Assembly: GCA_019636345.1 (NCBI GenBank)
Contig: JAHBXQ010000003.1
Location: 496,001-560,000 of the forward strand
Direction: 5' to 3'
Source: Pirellulales bacterium
GTDB lineage: Bacteria; Planctomycetota; Planctomycetia; Pirellulales; Lacipirellulaceae
Length of the DNA stretch: 64,000 nt
Position numbers and translations under genes: made by a program
Part shown: one piece after another, positions 24,495 through 33,242 of the stretch
How positions within the stretch are numbered: position 1 is the first letter of the stretch
Layout of the letters: every line of letters starts with the position of its first letter
The notes under the pieces: generated by a model
Seen by the model: the letters and a program-made list of their open reading frames with translations, nothing else
Database searches by the model: none
Told to the model about the DNA's origin: nothing

Positions 24495-25478
24495 TTATCC
24501 AAGGCCCGCGCGCAGGGCGTCAAGGATCGCTTCCTGGGCGGCGGGGCGGGGTCCGCGGTAGGAGATGCCTGCGGCGGCGCGGTGACCGCCGCCGCCGAAT
24601 TGCTCGGCGACCGCGCGAACGTCGAAGTCGTTGCGGCTGCGGAGGCTCGCTTTGGTGACTTCCGGTTCGAGTTCGACGAACAGCGCCGCGACCTCCGCCC
24701 CGGCGACGGTCAACAGCGCATTGATCGCGTCCTCGGTGTCGGTCTTGCTTGCGCCGGTGACGGCGAAGTCCTCGGCCGTGACGTAGGTCCACATCAACCG
24801 GCCGTTGCACTCGCTGCGGACGTGGTCGAGGATCCGCCCGCGGAGGTGAAGCCGCGCCAAGCTGTGCTGCTCGAACAGCAGCGAAAACAGTCGCGGGGGG
24901 CTCGCCCCGGCGGCGGTCAATTTCGCCAGCGCCAGGAACGTCGCGTCCGTGACCGACGAAAAGCGGAACCAGCCGGTGTCGGTGGCGATCGCCGCGAACA
25001 GGGGCGCGGCGATTTCGGGAGTGATTGCGACGCCCAGCGCTTCGCACAGTTCGAGGATCAGGCGGCCGGTCGCCTCGGCGGTCGCGTCCTTGAACACGAG
25101 AGCGCCGAGGTCGTCGGCGCTGACATGGTGATCGACGACCGCCCGCGGGCCGGAGAACGCGCGGACGACGTCGGCCATGGGGCCGAGCTGCCCCCATGCG
25201 CTGGTGTCGACCACGATGAGCGCTTCGCACTGGCGGAGCGTCTCCAGCGGCGCGCCGACCCCCAGCTCCAGCACGCGGCCTTGCGGGTCGATGAACGCGA
25301 TGTGCTCGGGGAGGGGGTCGCCGTTGACGACGAGCGCGCGTTTGCCGAGCGACTCCAAGGCCAGGGCCAAGGCGATCTCGCTTCCCGCCGCGTCGCAGTC
25401 GGCGCGGCAGTGGCTGGTGATCAGGAACGATTCGTGCCGATCGATCAACTCGACCAGCGGCTGCCAGGAGATGCTCAT
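24495..25478 (-). CDS. DHH-family phosphoesterase, NrnA-like
   Basis: A 327-residue DHH/DHHA1 protein. The first motif is SHCRADCDAAGSE, the second an aspartate in VVDTSAWG, the third VDHH, and the C-terminal DHHA1 signature FGGGGHRAAAG is complete. Relatives (NrnA) degrade short oligoribonucleotides and/or dephosphorylate pAp; some act on cyclic dinucleotides. All metal ligands seem present. It sits 136 bp upstream of the riboflavin kinase gene's stop region, on the same strand, in a ribF-nrnA order that recurs in bacteria (often with rbfA and truB, which are absent here). Confidence 0.9.
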   Translation of the reverse strand: MSISWQPLVELIDRHESFLITSHCRADCDAAGSEIALALALESLGKRALVVNGDPLPEHIAFIDPQGRVLELGVGAPLETLRQCEALIVVDTSAWGQLGPMADVVRAFSGPRAVVDHHVSADDLGALVFKDATAEATGRLILELCEALGVAITPEIAAPLFAAIATDTGWFRFSSVTDATFLALAKLTAAGASPPRLFSLLFEQHSLARLHLRGRILDHVRSECNGRLMWTYVTAEDFAVTGASKTDTEDAINALLTVAGAEVAALFVELEPEVTKASLRSRNDFDVRAVAEQFGGGGHRAAAGISYRGPRPAAQEAILDALRAGLG

Positions 25479-25552
25479 GCGGGGCGCACTGTCGAGGGCG
25501 GGGCGGGGGAGAGCCGGACAGGATACCAGGATCGCGGCCGTCCCCCCAGTGC

Positions 25553-25578
25553 GGTCATGGGAAGGGCGGCTGGGGTCG
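25553..25578. repeat. Half copy of the GGCTGGGGTCG palindrome
   Basis: GGGAAGGGCGGCTGGGGTCG is nearly identical to the left inner part of the MITE at 26622-26751 (around 26645-26664). No partner arm follows. It lies between nrnA-like gene and ribF and is a fragment of the repeat family. Confidence 0.55.
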
Positions 25579-25614
25579 TCGCGTCGCGAAGGCCCTCAGG
25601 CATTCCGTCCGCCG

Positions 25615-26538
25615 TTATGGCGCGGCCGCCGCGCGGGCCGCGGCGACGTCGGCCTCGAGTTGGGCCAGCAGTTCGTCCTGCGAGGCGAAGGTCTGCACGC
25701 CCCGCAGCCGGCGGGCGAACTCGACCTCCAGCGGCTGGCTGTACAAGGTCTCGCTGCGGTCGATCAGGTGAATCTCGACCTTGCGGACATGATCGCCGAA
25801 GGTGGGGTTGGGTCCCAGGTGGATCGCTGCCGCGGCGCTGTCGCCGTCGAAGTACGCTCGGCCGGCGTACACCCCGTCGGCGGGCAGCAGCGTGTCGATC
25901 GCCTCGAGGTTGGCCGTGGGAAAGCCGAGCTTCGCTCCGCGGCCGGCGCCGTGGGTCACCATGCCGCGGATGCGGTACGGGCGCTGGAGCAGTTCAGCGG
26001 CCAGGGCCACGTCCCCCGCAGCGACAAGCGCGCGGATGCGGCTGCTGGAGACGAGCTCGCCCCCGACGGCGACCGGCTGCACGACGTCGAGCGTCATCCC
26101 CGCCGTGGCGGCGAACCGGCCGAGCACCTCGACGTTCCCCGCGCGATCGTGGCCGAAGTAGAAGTTGGGACCCTCGACGAGCGCTCGCGCCCCGAGGGCG
26201 TCGACGACGATGCGGTCGAAGAACTCCCGAGCCGAGAGCGCCAGCAGCGCCTCGTCGGTGGGATAGGCGACGACTCGATCGACGCCGATTTCGGCCAGCA
26301 GTTGGGCTTTGCGGCGGGTCCAAGTGAGCGGCGGGGGGCAGCTCTCCGGGCGCAAGAGTCGCACCGGGTGCGGGTCGAAGGTGAACACGAGGGCGGGGCC
26401 GCGCAGCTCGCGCGCCCGCAGGAGCAATTGAGCGACGATGCGGCGATGCCCGGCGTGGACCCCGTCGAAGTTGCCGATCGCCACGGCGCCGCCGCGCAGC
26501 TTGGCGGGGAAGTCGGCAAGTTGACGAATGACCGGCAC
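25615..26538 (-). CDS. ribF: Bifunctional riboflavin kinase / FAD synthetase
   Basis: A 307-residue RibF. The N-terminal adenylyltransferase domain shows GNFDGVHAGHRRIV, FTFDPHPVRLL, FFDRIVVDALGA and the SSSRIRALVAAGD block. The C-terminal riboflavin-kinase domain has GRGAKLGFPTANL and the GVYAGRAYFDG and NPTFG elements. The start is set at GTG 26538 because the protein then has normal length. The open frame runs on upstream into the transposon-like element at 26622-26751, so a naive longest-frame start is wrong. It makes FMN and FAD, cytoplasmic. Its promoter must lie between the element and the gene, or inside the element. Confidence 0.92.
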   Translation of the reverse strand: MPVIRQLADFPAKLRGGAVAIGNFDGVHAGHRRIVAQLLLRARELRGPALVFTFDPHPVRLLRPESCPPPLTWTRRKAQLLAEIGVDRVVAYPTDEALLALSAREFFDRIVVDALGARALVEGPNFYFGHDRAGNVEVLGRFAATAGMTLDVVQPVAVGGELVSSSRIRALVAAGDVALAAELLQRPYRIRGMVTHGAGRGAKLGFPTANLEAIDTLLPADGVYAGRAYFDGDSAAAAIHLGPNPTFGDHVRKVEIHLIDRSETLYSQPLEVEFARRLRGVQTFASQDELLAQLEADVAAARAAAAP

Positions 26539-26621
26539 GCGAGCGATTCCGAAGTCGGCAACGGCGACGAAACCGCGATTATCCCGCCCGGGCGCCGCAG
26601 GGTCAACGAGGCGTGACAAAC

Positions 26622-26751
26622 GGTCGTGATACCATTTGCAGCCTTTGGAAGGGCGGCTGGGGTCGCAGAGCAGCGGAGCCCAGGGGATCCGCTGGGGGCT
26701 CACTTCGTTCGACCCCAGCCACCCATCAATTTGGCAAATGGCATCACGACC
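26622..26751. mobile_element. MITE-like palindromic element, copy 2, with perfect target duplication
   Basis: A 130-bp element bounded by GGTCGTGATACCATTTGC and its reverse complement with one mismatch (17 of 18). It is flanked on both sides by the same 8-mer TGACAAAC (26614-26621 and 26752-26759), the footprint of transposition. The interior is the GGCTGGGGTCG palindrome with a short loop. It inserted between the divergent ribF and ppx genes. It codes for nothing, so a transposase elsewhere must move it. The 8-bp duplication limits the possible parent families; which one is not clear. Confidence 0.88.
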
Positions 26752-26837
26752 TGACAAACGCGCGACCATCGGCAAGCCGTCACCCGCACGGTATGATTGA
26801 GCGAGCGAACAGGCCGGTTCACCGCGGAGGGCATGGG

Positions 26838-28418
26838 ATGCCGCAGCAGCAGACGTATCTGAGTCCGGATCTTGCGCCCCGGTTGGCGGCGATTGACGTC
26901 GGCAGCAACAGCATTCGGCTGGTCGTCGCCGAGGCTCAGCCGGGGGGGCGCTACCGGGTGCTCGACGAGGATCGCGAGACGACCCGGCTCGCCCGGGCGC
27001 TGGCCAACGGCGGCGAACTCGACGAGGAGTCGATCAACCTGTCGGTCGCGGCGCTGCGGCGGTTCAAGGCCATCGCCGAGGGGCTGCACGCCGGGCGGAT
27101 ACGGGCGATCGCCACGTGCGCGGTTCGCGAGGCGACCAACGGCGCCGAGTTTTGCCGGCGCGTCGAGGAGGAGGTCGGCCTGCCGATCGAGGTGATCAGC
27201 TCGCACAAAGAGGCCGACCTGGCGTTCGCCAGCGTGCGGCGGCGGGTCGATCTCGCGGGCAAGAACACGCTGCTGGCCGACATCGGCGGGGGGAGCACCG
27301 AGCTGATCGTCGCCTCGGGCGAGGTCGTCGAGTCGGTCTACGCGACCCGACTGGGCGCCGTGCGGCTGGCCGAGCGGTTTGGCGCCGGGCAGGCGCTGGC
27401 CGGGGACGACTACGTGGCGATGCAGCGGTGGATCGACCGCGAGTTGAAGCAAATCACGGGGGGGAAAACCACGCCGCTCCATGGGCTGATCGGCTCGGGA
27501 GGGACTTTCACCAGCGCGGCGAGCATCGTGATGGCGGGGCGCGGATTGGCGGCGCTTCCGGCCGGCGGGTCCCAAATGTCGCGGGCCGAGGTGCGACACC
27601 TCGTCGACCGGTTGCGGAAGATGACCCCCAAAGAGCGTCGCGACGTTCCGGGCCTCAATCCCGATCGGGCCGACATCATCGTCCCCGGGCTGGCGATCAT
27701 CGACCGAATCATGAAGCGGTTTCGCGTGAACAAGCTGCATGTGCACGCGTACGGAGTGCGCGACGGGCTGCTGTTGTCGATGATCGACGAGATGCAGGGC
27801 GCCCGAGACGCCGGGCCTCCGTCGCCCGACGAGCAGATCGACCGCTTCGCCGCGACCTGCGGGGTGGAGCTGCGGCACGCGAGGCACATCTCGCGGTTGG
27901 CGGTGGAGATCTATCGGGGCCTGCGCAAGTTGTTCGAGCTCCCCGCGGGGGACGAGCGGTTGCTCGCCGCGGCGGCGCGGCTGCAGGACGCGGGATACCT
28001 CATCAGTTACGAAGGGCATCACAAGCATTCGTATCACCTGATCCTCCATTCGCGGCTCGACATGTTTCGGCCGGAGGAACTCGAGATCGTCGCGAACGTG
28101 GCGCGGTACCATCGCGGGTCGGAGCCGAAGGGGAAGCACCTCAATTGGCGGGCCCTCGCGCCGGCGGCTCAGTTGCGCGTGGCGCAGATGGCCGCTGTGT
28201 TGCGGATCGCGGGAGGGCTCGATCGGAGCCACAATCAGACGGTTCACCGCGTGCGGGTGGAAGGGACCCCCGACCAAGTCGAACTGGCGATCGAGGCGGA
28301 CGAGTACCCCGAGACCGACCTGTGGGCGGCGCGGCGACGGGCCGGGTTGTTCGAGAAGGTGTTCGCCGCGACGCTCACGATGGAGTGGGCGGGGGTGCGC
28401 GCGGCGGCGCCGGGGTGA
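26838..28418 (+). CDS. Ppx/GppA-family phosphatase with C-terminal HD-like domain
   Basis: A 526-residue protein from ATG 26838, preceded by GGAGG at 26826-26830; a longer frame to 26613 reads through the transposon-like element and is rejected. The actin-like ASKHA core is shown by AAIDVGSNSIRLVV, LADIGGGSTELIV and LIGSGGTFTSAASI. The C-terminal ~200 residues contain an HD-type helical region (HISRLAVEIYRGL, YEGHHKHSYHLILHS). The family covers exopolyphosphatase and guanosine pentaphosphate phosphatase; the long C-terminus fits the Ppx/GppA long form. It acts on polyphosphate and/or pppGpp in the cytoplasm. The upstream element may affect its expression. Confidence 0.9.
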   Translation: MPQQQTYLSPDLAPRLAAIDVGSNSIRLVVAEAQPGGRYRVLDEDRETTRLARALANGGELDEESINLSVAALRRFKAIAEGLHAGRIRAIATCAVREATNGAEFCRRVEEEVGLPIEVISSHKEADLAFASVRRRVDLAGKNTLLADIGGGSTELIVASGEVVESVYATRLGAVRLAERFGAGQALAGDDYVAMQRWIDRELKQITGGKTTPLHGLIGSGGTFTSAASIVMAGRGLAALPAGGSQMSRAEVRHLVDRLRKMTPKERRDVPGLNPDRADIIVPGLAIIDRIMKRFRVNKLHVHAYGVRDGLLLSMIDEMQGARDAGPPSPDEQIDRFAATCGVELRHARHISRLAVEIYRGLRKLFELPAGDERLLAAAARLQDAGYLISYEGHHKHSYHLILHSRLDMFRPEELEIVANVARYHRGSEPKGKHLNWRALAPAAQLRVAQMAAVLRIAGGLDRSHNQTVHRVRVEGTPDQVELAIEADEYPETDLWAARRRAGLFEKVFAATLTMEWAGVRAAAPG

Positions 28419-28447
28419 GCGCCGGCCCGCGGCCGAACGTTCGCGGC

Positions 28448-29335
28448 TTAACGCGGCAATTCCATGAATGCCGCGGGAAGCGCATCGACCAGATCGCGGG
28501 CCGTCATCGACTGCTGTCCTAATCGCTCGGCGGCGACGTCTCCGGCGGCGCCGTGGAGGTGAGCGCCAAGTCGGGCCGCGTCCCACGCCGACAGTTCTTG
28601 CGCCGCCAGCGCCGCGATCACCCCAGTGAGACAATCCCCCGTGCCTCCCGTGGCCATGCCGGGATTGCCGGTTCGGTTCACCGCGATTTGAGTCGCGTCG
28701 GCGACGACCGATCCGCGCCCCTTGAGCACGACGACCGTGGCGCCGCTCGGGTCACGAGCGACGAAATCGAGCGCAGCGTCGATCCGCTCGGCCGGCGTCG
28801 TGGGGCGAGCGCCGACGAGGCGCTCGAACTCGCCCGGGTGGGGAGTCAGCACTCGCGGCCCCGGCGGGTTCTCCCACAGGCGCGGGTTGCGCTCGCTCGC
28901 CGCGGCCAGCGCGTTCAGCCCGTCGGCGTCGACGACCATCGTCCCGGGAATCGTGCGGTAGAGTTGCGCGACCAGTTCGGTGAGTCCGGCCGAGCGTCCC
29001 AGCCCCGGGCCGACGGCCCACACGTCGTACTGCCGGGCGGCCGCGGCGAAGTCGACGATGTTGGCGAAGTCGATGCATCCGTCGGCGTCTTCGACCAGCG
29101 GCACGGTCATCGTGCAGGGGTCGAACGCGGCGACGGTCGGCTGCACGGACCGCGGGGTCGCGACCGTGACGAGTCCCGCGCCGCTGCGGTGGGCGGCCAT
29201 GGCTGCGAGCGCCGGGGCGCCGGCCATGCCCAGCGACCCGCCAACGACCAGCACGCGCCCGTAGTCGCCTTTGTGGCCGTCGGGCGCGCGGCGCGGCAAC
29301 ACGGGGAGCGGGTCTTGCGTGCGATCGACGGCCAT
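28448..29335 (-). CDS. nnrD: ADP/ATP-dependent NAD(P)H-hydrate dehydratase
   Basis: A 295-residue ribokinase-like repair enzyme that converts the damaged hydrated NAD(P)H back to NAD(P)H. Family blocks seen are GDYGRVLVVGGSLGMAGAPAL, VDADGLNAL, LTPHPGEFERL, VVLKGRGSVVAD and the catalytic NPGMATGGTGDCLTGVI. The start at 29335 (MAVDRTQDPLPVL) is 16 bp after the larB stop. It is a stand-alone dehydratase domain with no attached epimerase (NnrE). The larB-nnrD run is probably one operon. It converges with ppx, with only 29 bp between stops that include the 10-bp palindrome CGAACGTTCG. Confidence 0.93.
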   Translation of the reverse strand: MAVDRTQDPLPVLPRRAPDGHKGDYGRVLVVGGSLGMAGAPALAAMAAHRSGAGLVTVATPRSVQPTVAAFDPCTMTVPLVEDADGCIDFANIVDFAAAARQYDVWAVGPGLGRSAGLTELVAQLYRTIPGTMVVDADGLNALAAASERNPRLWENPPGPRVLTPHPGEFERLVGARPTTPAERIDAALDFVARDPSGATVVVLKGRGSVVADATQIAVNRTGNPGMATGGTGDCLTGVIAALAAQELSAWDAARLGAHLHGAAGDVAAERLGQQSMTARDLVDALPAAFMELPR

Positions 29336-29351
29336 GCTGCTTGCTCCGCGC

Positions 29352-30128
29352 TCACTCCGTGGCGCGCGAGGCGACCAGCCCCGCGAGATAACCGGCCTTG
29401 AACCCCGCGTCGATGTTGACCACCGCGACGTTGCTTGCGCAACTGTTGAGCATCGCCAACAGCGCGGCGATTCCGCCCAGGCTGGCGCCGTAGCCGACGC
29501 TCGTGGGGACGGCGAACACGGGGCACGCGACGTAACCGCCGACGACGCTGGGGAGCGCCCCCTCCATCCCCGCGACGACGACGATCGCCGCGGCGGATTG
29601 GAACTCGGCGAGCCGCTCGGGGAGCCGGTGGGGCCCCGCGACCCCCACGTCGAACACCATCGTCGCGTCGATTCCCATCCAGGCAAGCGTCTCGCGGGCT
29701 TCCTCGGCGACGGGGAGGTCGCTCGTTCCTGCGGCGATCACCGCGACGCGCCCCGGGCGGGCGCCCTCGGCGAGCGCCGCGGCCTCGCGGGGATCGATCC
29801 GCAGCGTGCGAGCCGTCGGATTGTAGGCGATCCCGGGGAGCAGCGCCGCGACGGCTGCGGCCTTGGCGGCGTCGATGCGCGTGGCGAGGACCCGTTGGTC
29901 GGCGGCGAGCAACCGCTCGGCGATTGCGGCGATCGTCTCGGGCGTTTTGCCTTCGCCGTAGATCACCTCGGGGAATCCGCAGCGGCGGCGGCGATCGAGA
30001 TCCACCGTCGCGTGAGTCAGCCCGGCGGGACGCTCCGACGCGGCGACGATCCGCTCGTGCATCTCGCCGGGCGACAGGTCGCCGGCGAGCATGCGTCGAG
30101 CAAGTTGCGTGAGCTCTTCGGCGGTCAT
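29352..30128 (-). CDS. larB: Pyridinium-3,5-biscarboxylate mononucleotide synthase
   Basis: A 258-residue LarB-family protein. LarB carboxylates nicotinate adenine dinucleotide at the start of the nickel-pincer cofactor pathway. The AIR-carboxylase-like core is visible: VAVIAAGTSDLPVAEEA, MVFDVGVAGPHRL, VVVAGMEGALPSVVGG, VFAVPTSVGYGASLGG and NSCASNVAVVNID. The N-terminal FPEVIYGEGKTPE block is typical. No larC, larE or lactate racemase gene is in this window, so the rest of the pathway must lie elsewhere or the protein has another task. It is co-directional with nnrD, which also acts on a nicotinamide nucleotide. Confidence 0.92.
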   Translation of the reverse strand: MTAEELTQLARRMLAGDLSPGEMHERIVAASERPAGLTHATVDLDRRRRCGFPEVIYGEGKTPETIAAIAERLLAADQRVLATRIDAAKAAAVAALLPGIAYNPTARTLRIDPREAAALAEGARPGRVAVIAAGTSDLPVAEEARETLAWMGIDATMVFDVGVAGPHRLPERLAEFQSAAAIVVVAGMEGALPSVVGGYVACPVFAVPTSVGYGASLGGIAALLAMLNSCASNVAVVNIDAGFKAGYLAGLVASRATE

Positions 30129-30263
30129 GACTGTAGTCTACTCCGCCGGGACGAGACGACGCCAGCGCGTGGCGTCGCCGCAAGGTTCGGAACAAACTCG
30201 AAGGCCGGTTTCCGGAAGGAACCGCTCAGGACGGCATTGCCGTCATTGGCGCCGGCGCGGCGA

Positions 30264-31088
30264 TCACGCGGCCATGGCGACGTTGACCAGCTCGTCGCTG
30301 ACCGCCTGGACGTCGGCCCCGTCGAGCGTGTGTTGCGAATTGGCGAATCCCACGAGCAGCGCCAGGTCGCACAGCCGATTGATCCGCCGGGGGACGCCGT
30401 GAGCGAGTTTGTGGGCGGTCGCCAGGGCGTCGGGCGAGAAGATGGTGCGCGTCGCCCCGGCTGCGGCGAGGCGGTGCTGGACGTAGGCGGCGGTCTGCTC
30501 GGCTGAGAGCGCGGCGAGCGTCACCTTCAAGTCGATCCGGTCGTCGAGCGCGCCGAACCGGGCGAGAATCGGCAACAGCGTCGGCTGCCCGCACAACACG
30601 AGCGTGAAGGCGGTCTCTCCGCCGGGGCGCAGGTTCAACAGCAGCCGCAGCGGTTCGAGCAAGCCCGAGTCCTCGAGCAGATGGGCTTCGTCGATCGCGA
30701 GCACGGCGTGCCGGCCGCTCGTGCGGTTCTGTTGGAACAGGTACTCCAAGCGGCGCAGACTCTCCTCGACCGTGTGTCGCGGCTGGGCCGTCGGCGGGGC
30801 GCCGAAGCGCTCGGCTAGGTAGACCAACAGGTCGCGCTCGCTCATTTGCGGGAACACGACATGGACCAACGGCCCGACGTTCGACGGCAGTTGCCCGGCC
30901 AGCGATTCGAGCAGCAGCGTCTTGCCGACCCCCGCCGGCCCCGCAAACGCCACGGCCGGCAGGCGGCTGTCGAGCGCGTAACGCAGCTTGTGCTCGGCGG
31001 CCTGAAACGCCTCGCCACGGAAGCAAAACGCCTCGCCGGGGTGTGATTCAAACGGCTTGCCGTTGAGTTGCCAATAGTCGAGGTACAT
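30264..31088 (-). CDS. ExeA/GspA-like AAA ATPase (first of two in the cluster)
   Basis: A 274-residue P-loop ATPase starting MYLDYWQLNGKPFES, the usual ExeA-type opening (Y..W.L...PF). Walker A is GPAGVGKT (50-57), Walker B AVLAIDEAH (128-136), and a GQPTL sensor segment follows. The family includes ExeA, TniB/MuB-like and XrtA-associated ATPases that assemble secretion or exopolysaccharide machines. No peptidoglycan-binding domain is attached. It ends a minus-strand run of three genes and faces, across a divergent promoter zone, a second ExeA-like gene. The catalytic residues look intact. The partner complex is unknown. Confidence 0.85.
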   Translation of the reverse strand: MYLDYWQLNGKPFESHPGEAFCFRGEAFQAAEHKLRYALDSRLPAVAFAGPAGVGKTLLLESLAGQLPSNVGPLVHVVFPQMSERDLLVYLAERFGAPPTAQPRHTVEESLRRLEYLFQQNRTSGRHAVLAIDEAHLLEDSGLLEPLRLLLNLRPGGETAFTLVLCGQPTLLPILARFGALDDRIDLKVTLAALSAEQTAAYVQHRLAAAGATRTIFSPDALATAHKLAHGVPRRINRLCDLALLVGFANSQHTLDGADVQAVSDELVNVAMAA

Positions 31089-31163
31089 GGGGGGAGGCGA
31101 GTGGTGATTTGGGGACTGGGGAGGACTGGTGATGTTCTTGAGTTCGCCATTCACCAATTGCCG

Positions 31164-32114
31164 TCAGCGGTGCTCCACGACGCCCAGCATGGCGGCGGCC
31201 AACTCGGGGCAGAGATCAAGGGCCGTCCGCGGCGCCGGGCCGCGAGCGGCGAGGACCACGGCGTCGAGTCGGCATTGGCGGGCGATTCTCCGGGCGATCG
31301 GCGCCTGGACGGGATCGGCGACGGAACCCAAGTCGACGAGCACCAGATCGTGATGGTAGCGCAGTACCCCGGCGGCCACCGAGGCGTGGATTGCGTCGAG
31401 CTTCTCCGCCGCGGGGACGCCCCCCTGCACAAGCGGCAACAGCGTAGCGTTGTCGGCCAGCGACAGGACCGAGCTCTCGGCGAGCGGCACGCGCCCGGCC
31501 AACACGTCCTCCCAGCCGAGATCGACTTCGAGTCCCAGTTCGCGGGCCAGCCCCGCGGTGACGAAGTCGCCGTCGACCAGCGCGACTCGCTTCCCCTGGC
31601 GGGCGGCGAGCCGTGCCAGACAGACGACCGTGGTCGTGCATCCCGCGCCGGCGCCCAGGCCTGCGACGCCGACGACCGTGCGGCCCTCCTCGCCCGCGGC
31701 CAGCACCGCGGCGATCGCCCCCTGCCAGTCGGCGACGCAACGATCGGCGAGCATCTCGACGGTCGGCGAAACGCGAAACGCGTCCACTTCGAGCGCGGGT
31801 CGAAACGCGGCGTCGACCAGCGGCGCCGATTGTTTGAGTTCCGACAGCGGTCGTCGTCCGCGAGCGGCCGGTTCGGCTTGGGGAGCGACGGCCGGCGCCG
31901 GCGAGGCGTACGAAGGCGCCCGCTCGGTCGCTGGGGCGACGCGCGGGAAGTGCGGACTCGGCGGCCCGATCACGGCCCCGGGATCGATGCGCGGCTCGAT
32001 CGGCGCCATGCCGCGGGCGATTGCAGCCGGCGAAGGACCGACAAACGAGGTCCCGTCCGGCGGGTCGGAGGTCGCTTGGTAAGCGCGGAGAAAAGCTTGA
32101 TCGATCGCGCTCAT
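31164..32114 (-). CDS. ParA/MinD/BY-kinase-like protein without the Walker A lysine
   Basis: A 316-residue protein. Residues 1-110 are Pro/Ala-rich and disordered. The C-terminal part folds like a MinD or CpsD/CapB (tyrosine autokinase) P-loop protein: VVGVAGLGAGAGCTT at the loop (about 147-161), KRVALVDGDFVTAGLA (Walker A'-like aspartates) and HHDLVLVDLG (Walker B). In the P-loop the invariant lysine of GK(S/T) is replaced by cysteine, so normal ATP hydrolysis is doubtful. No C-terminal tyrosine cluster is present, so it is not a typical BY-kinase. It is 75 bp upstream of the AAA ATPase gene and the two are probably co-transcribed. Confidence 0.75.
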   Translation of the reverse strand: MSAIDQAFLRAYQATSDPPDGTSFVGPSPAAIARGMAPIEPRIDPGAVIGPPSPHFPRVAPATERAPSYASPAPAVAPQAEPAARGRRPLSELKQSAPLVDAAFRPALEVDAFRVSPTVEMLADRCVADWQGAIAAVLAAGEEGRTVVGVAGLGAGAGCTTTVVCLARLAARQGKRVALVDGDFVTAGLARELGLEVDLGWEDVLAGRVPLAESSVLSLADNATLLPLVQGGVPAAEKLDAIHASVAAGVLRYHHDLVLVDLGSVADPVQAPIARRIARQCRLDAVVLAARGPAPRTALDLCPELAAAMLGVVEHR

Positions 32115-32165
32115 GCGTGGCTCGACGGTTGGATTCAGATGCAGGAGGCGGGCGAAGCCGCGAGG

Positions 32166-33242
32166 TTACCGCAACGCTGCGGCCCCGGACTCGACCGGAC
32201 GTCGGGCGACGTCGACCTGGTCGGTACGCGACGGCAGGCGCGCGGCGTCGAACGGCGCCCGCCCGGTCGTCGGATAGGCCGCTGGCGCCGGCGCGGTCGC
32301 GACGGCGGACTGACTTGGGGACTCCGTCTCGCTCGGCGGCGGAAGCGGAGCGACGGCCAAGGCCGGACTCTCTGCGGCGGGCGCGGCGAACGAGGTTACA
32401 GGTTTCGCCGGGCCGGCCTGTCGCGCGACGACCGACGGTTCGGCGAGCGCGGTCGCAGACGCCGCGGACCGTGCGGCGATCTGATCGGCTGCCTCGTCCA
32501 GACTAACGCAGGTCAGATGATGCGCGGGGAGCGGCGCGTCGGTCTGGCCCGTGACGTTGACGGCTTCGGGCAGGCGGGCCGTTTGATCGGCGTTGACGCG
32601 CGACCACTCGCGGCGGAGCGGTTCGACGCCGCTGATACCCGGCGCGGTCGTCGGTCCGAGCATCAGCCAATACAACAGTCCGGCCGCCGCCACGAGCGCC
32701 GCGGTCACGATGAGGCTGGCGTACTGCGCCACGGTCGAGTGGGCGTCGAACGCTTGGCTCGACAGGGCGCGGGCGAGACGACTGCCGGCGGAGGTCGCTT
32801 CGCCCCGGTCGATCCGGCGTCGCAACGGGGCCGGCGGAGCGATCGGTGCGGGCGCGCCTCGCCGCTCCGGCTGGCGATAGGTTTCCAAGGGGGGCGCTGA
32901 CGGCGCGACGGGAGCGAACTCCCTTTGTCGCAGATCGTCGTGTCGCCCGTCGAGGTACTGCCGCGCCGCAAGCGACGGTTCGTCGAGCGTTGTTCGCCTT
33001 TCGTCGCCGAAGCTGACATGATGCGGTTCGTCGACAGTCAGCGGCAGGTCGTCGGCTGCGGGGGAATCGAACGTCGGCAGCCGCGCGCCGTCCCCCTCGG
33101 CCAAGCGCGGCAGCCGCGCCAGCACCGGCCAAGCCGAGGCGCCAAGCGCCGCGGGCGAAGCCGACAAGTCGGGGCGGTGCGAAGCGGCCACGGCGTAGCA
33201 TCCTGCTGAGCATTTCAATCGCCGGACGCCAAGGCGAATCAT
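32166..33242 (-). CDS. Single-span proline-rich membrane protein of unknown function
   Basis: A 358-residue protein if started at ATG 33242; the true start is uncertain. A Pro/Arg-rich region of about 170 residues is followed by one hydrophobic helix (about 173-196, ASLIVTAALVAAAGLLYWL). A Pro/Ala/Ser-rich tail follows, including LDEAADQIAARSAAS. No known domain was recognised. The layout resembles the Wzz-like or adaptor subunits that pair with BY-kinase-like proteins in polysaccharide export, but no Wzz motif is visible, so this is only an analogy. It is the first gene of the minus-strand trio. Confidence 0.6.
   Translation of the reverse strand: MIRLGVRRLKCSAGCYAVAASHRPDLSASPAALGASAWPVLARLPRLAEGDGARLPTFDSPAADDLPLTVDEPHHVSFGDERRTTLDEPSLAARQYLDGRHDDLRQREFAPVAPSAPPLETYRQPERRGAPAPIAPPAPLRRRIDRGEATSAGSRLARALSSQAFDAHSTVAQYASLIVTAALVAAAGLLYWLMLGPTTAPGISGVEPLRREWSRVNADQTARLPEAVNVTGQTDAPLPAHHLTCVSLDEAADQIAARSAASATALAEPSVVARQAGPAKPVTSFAAPAAESPALAVAPLPPPSETESPSQSAVATAPAPAAYPTTGRAPFDAARLPSRTDQVDVARRPVESGAAALR

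Noticed and set aside
26613-26837. N-terminal extension of the Ppx/GppA protein through the MITE
   Set aside because: The extension is transposon sequence; GGAGG before 26838 and the family N-terminus fix the start.
31164-32114. Tyrosine autokinase (CpsD/CapB) assignment
   Set aside because: The Walker A lysine is missing and there is no terminal tyrosine cluster.
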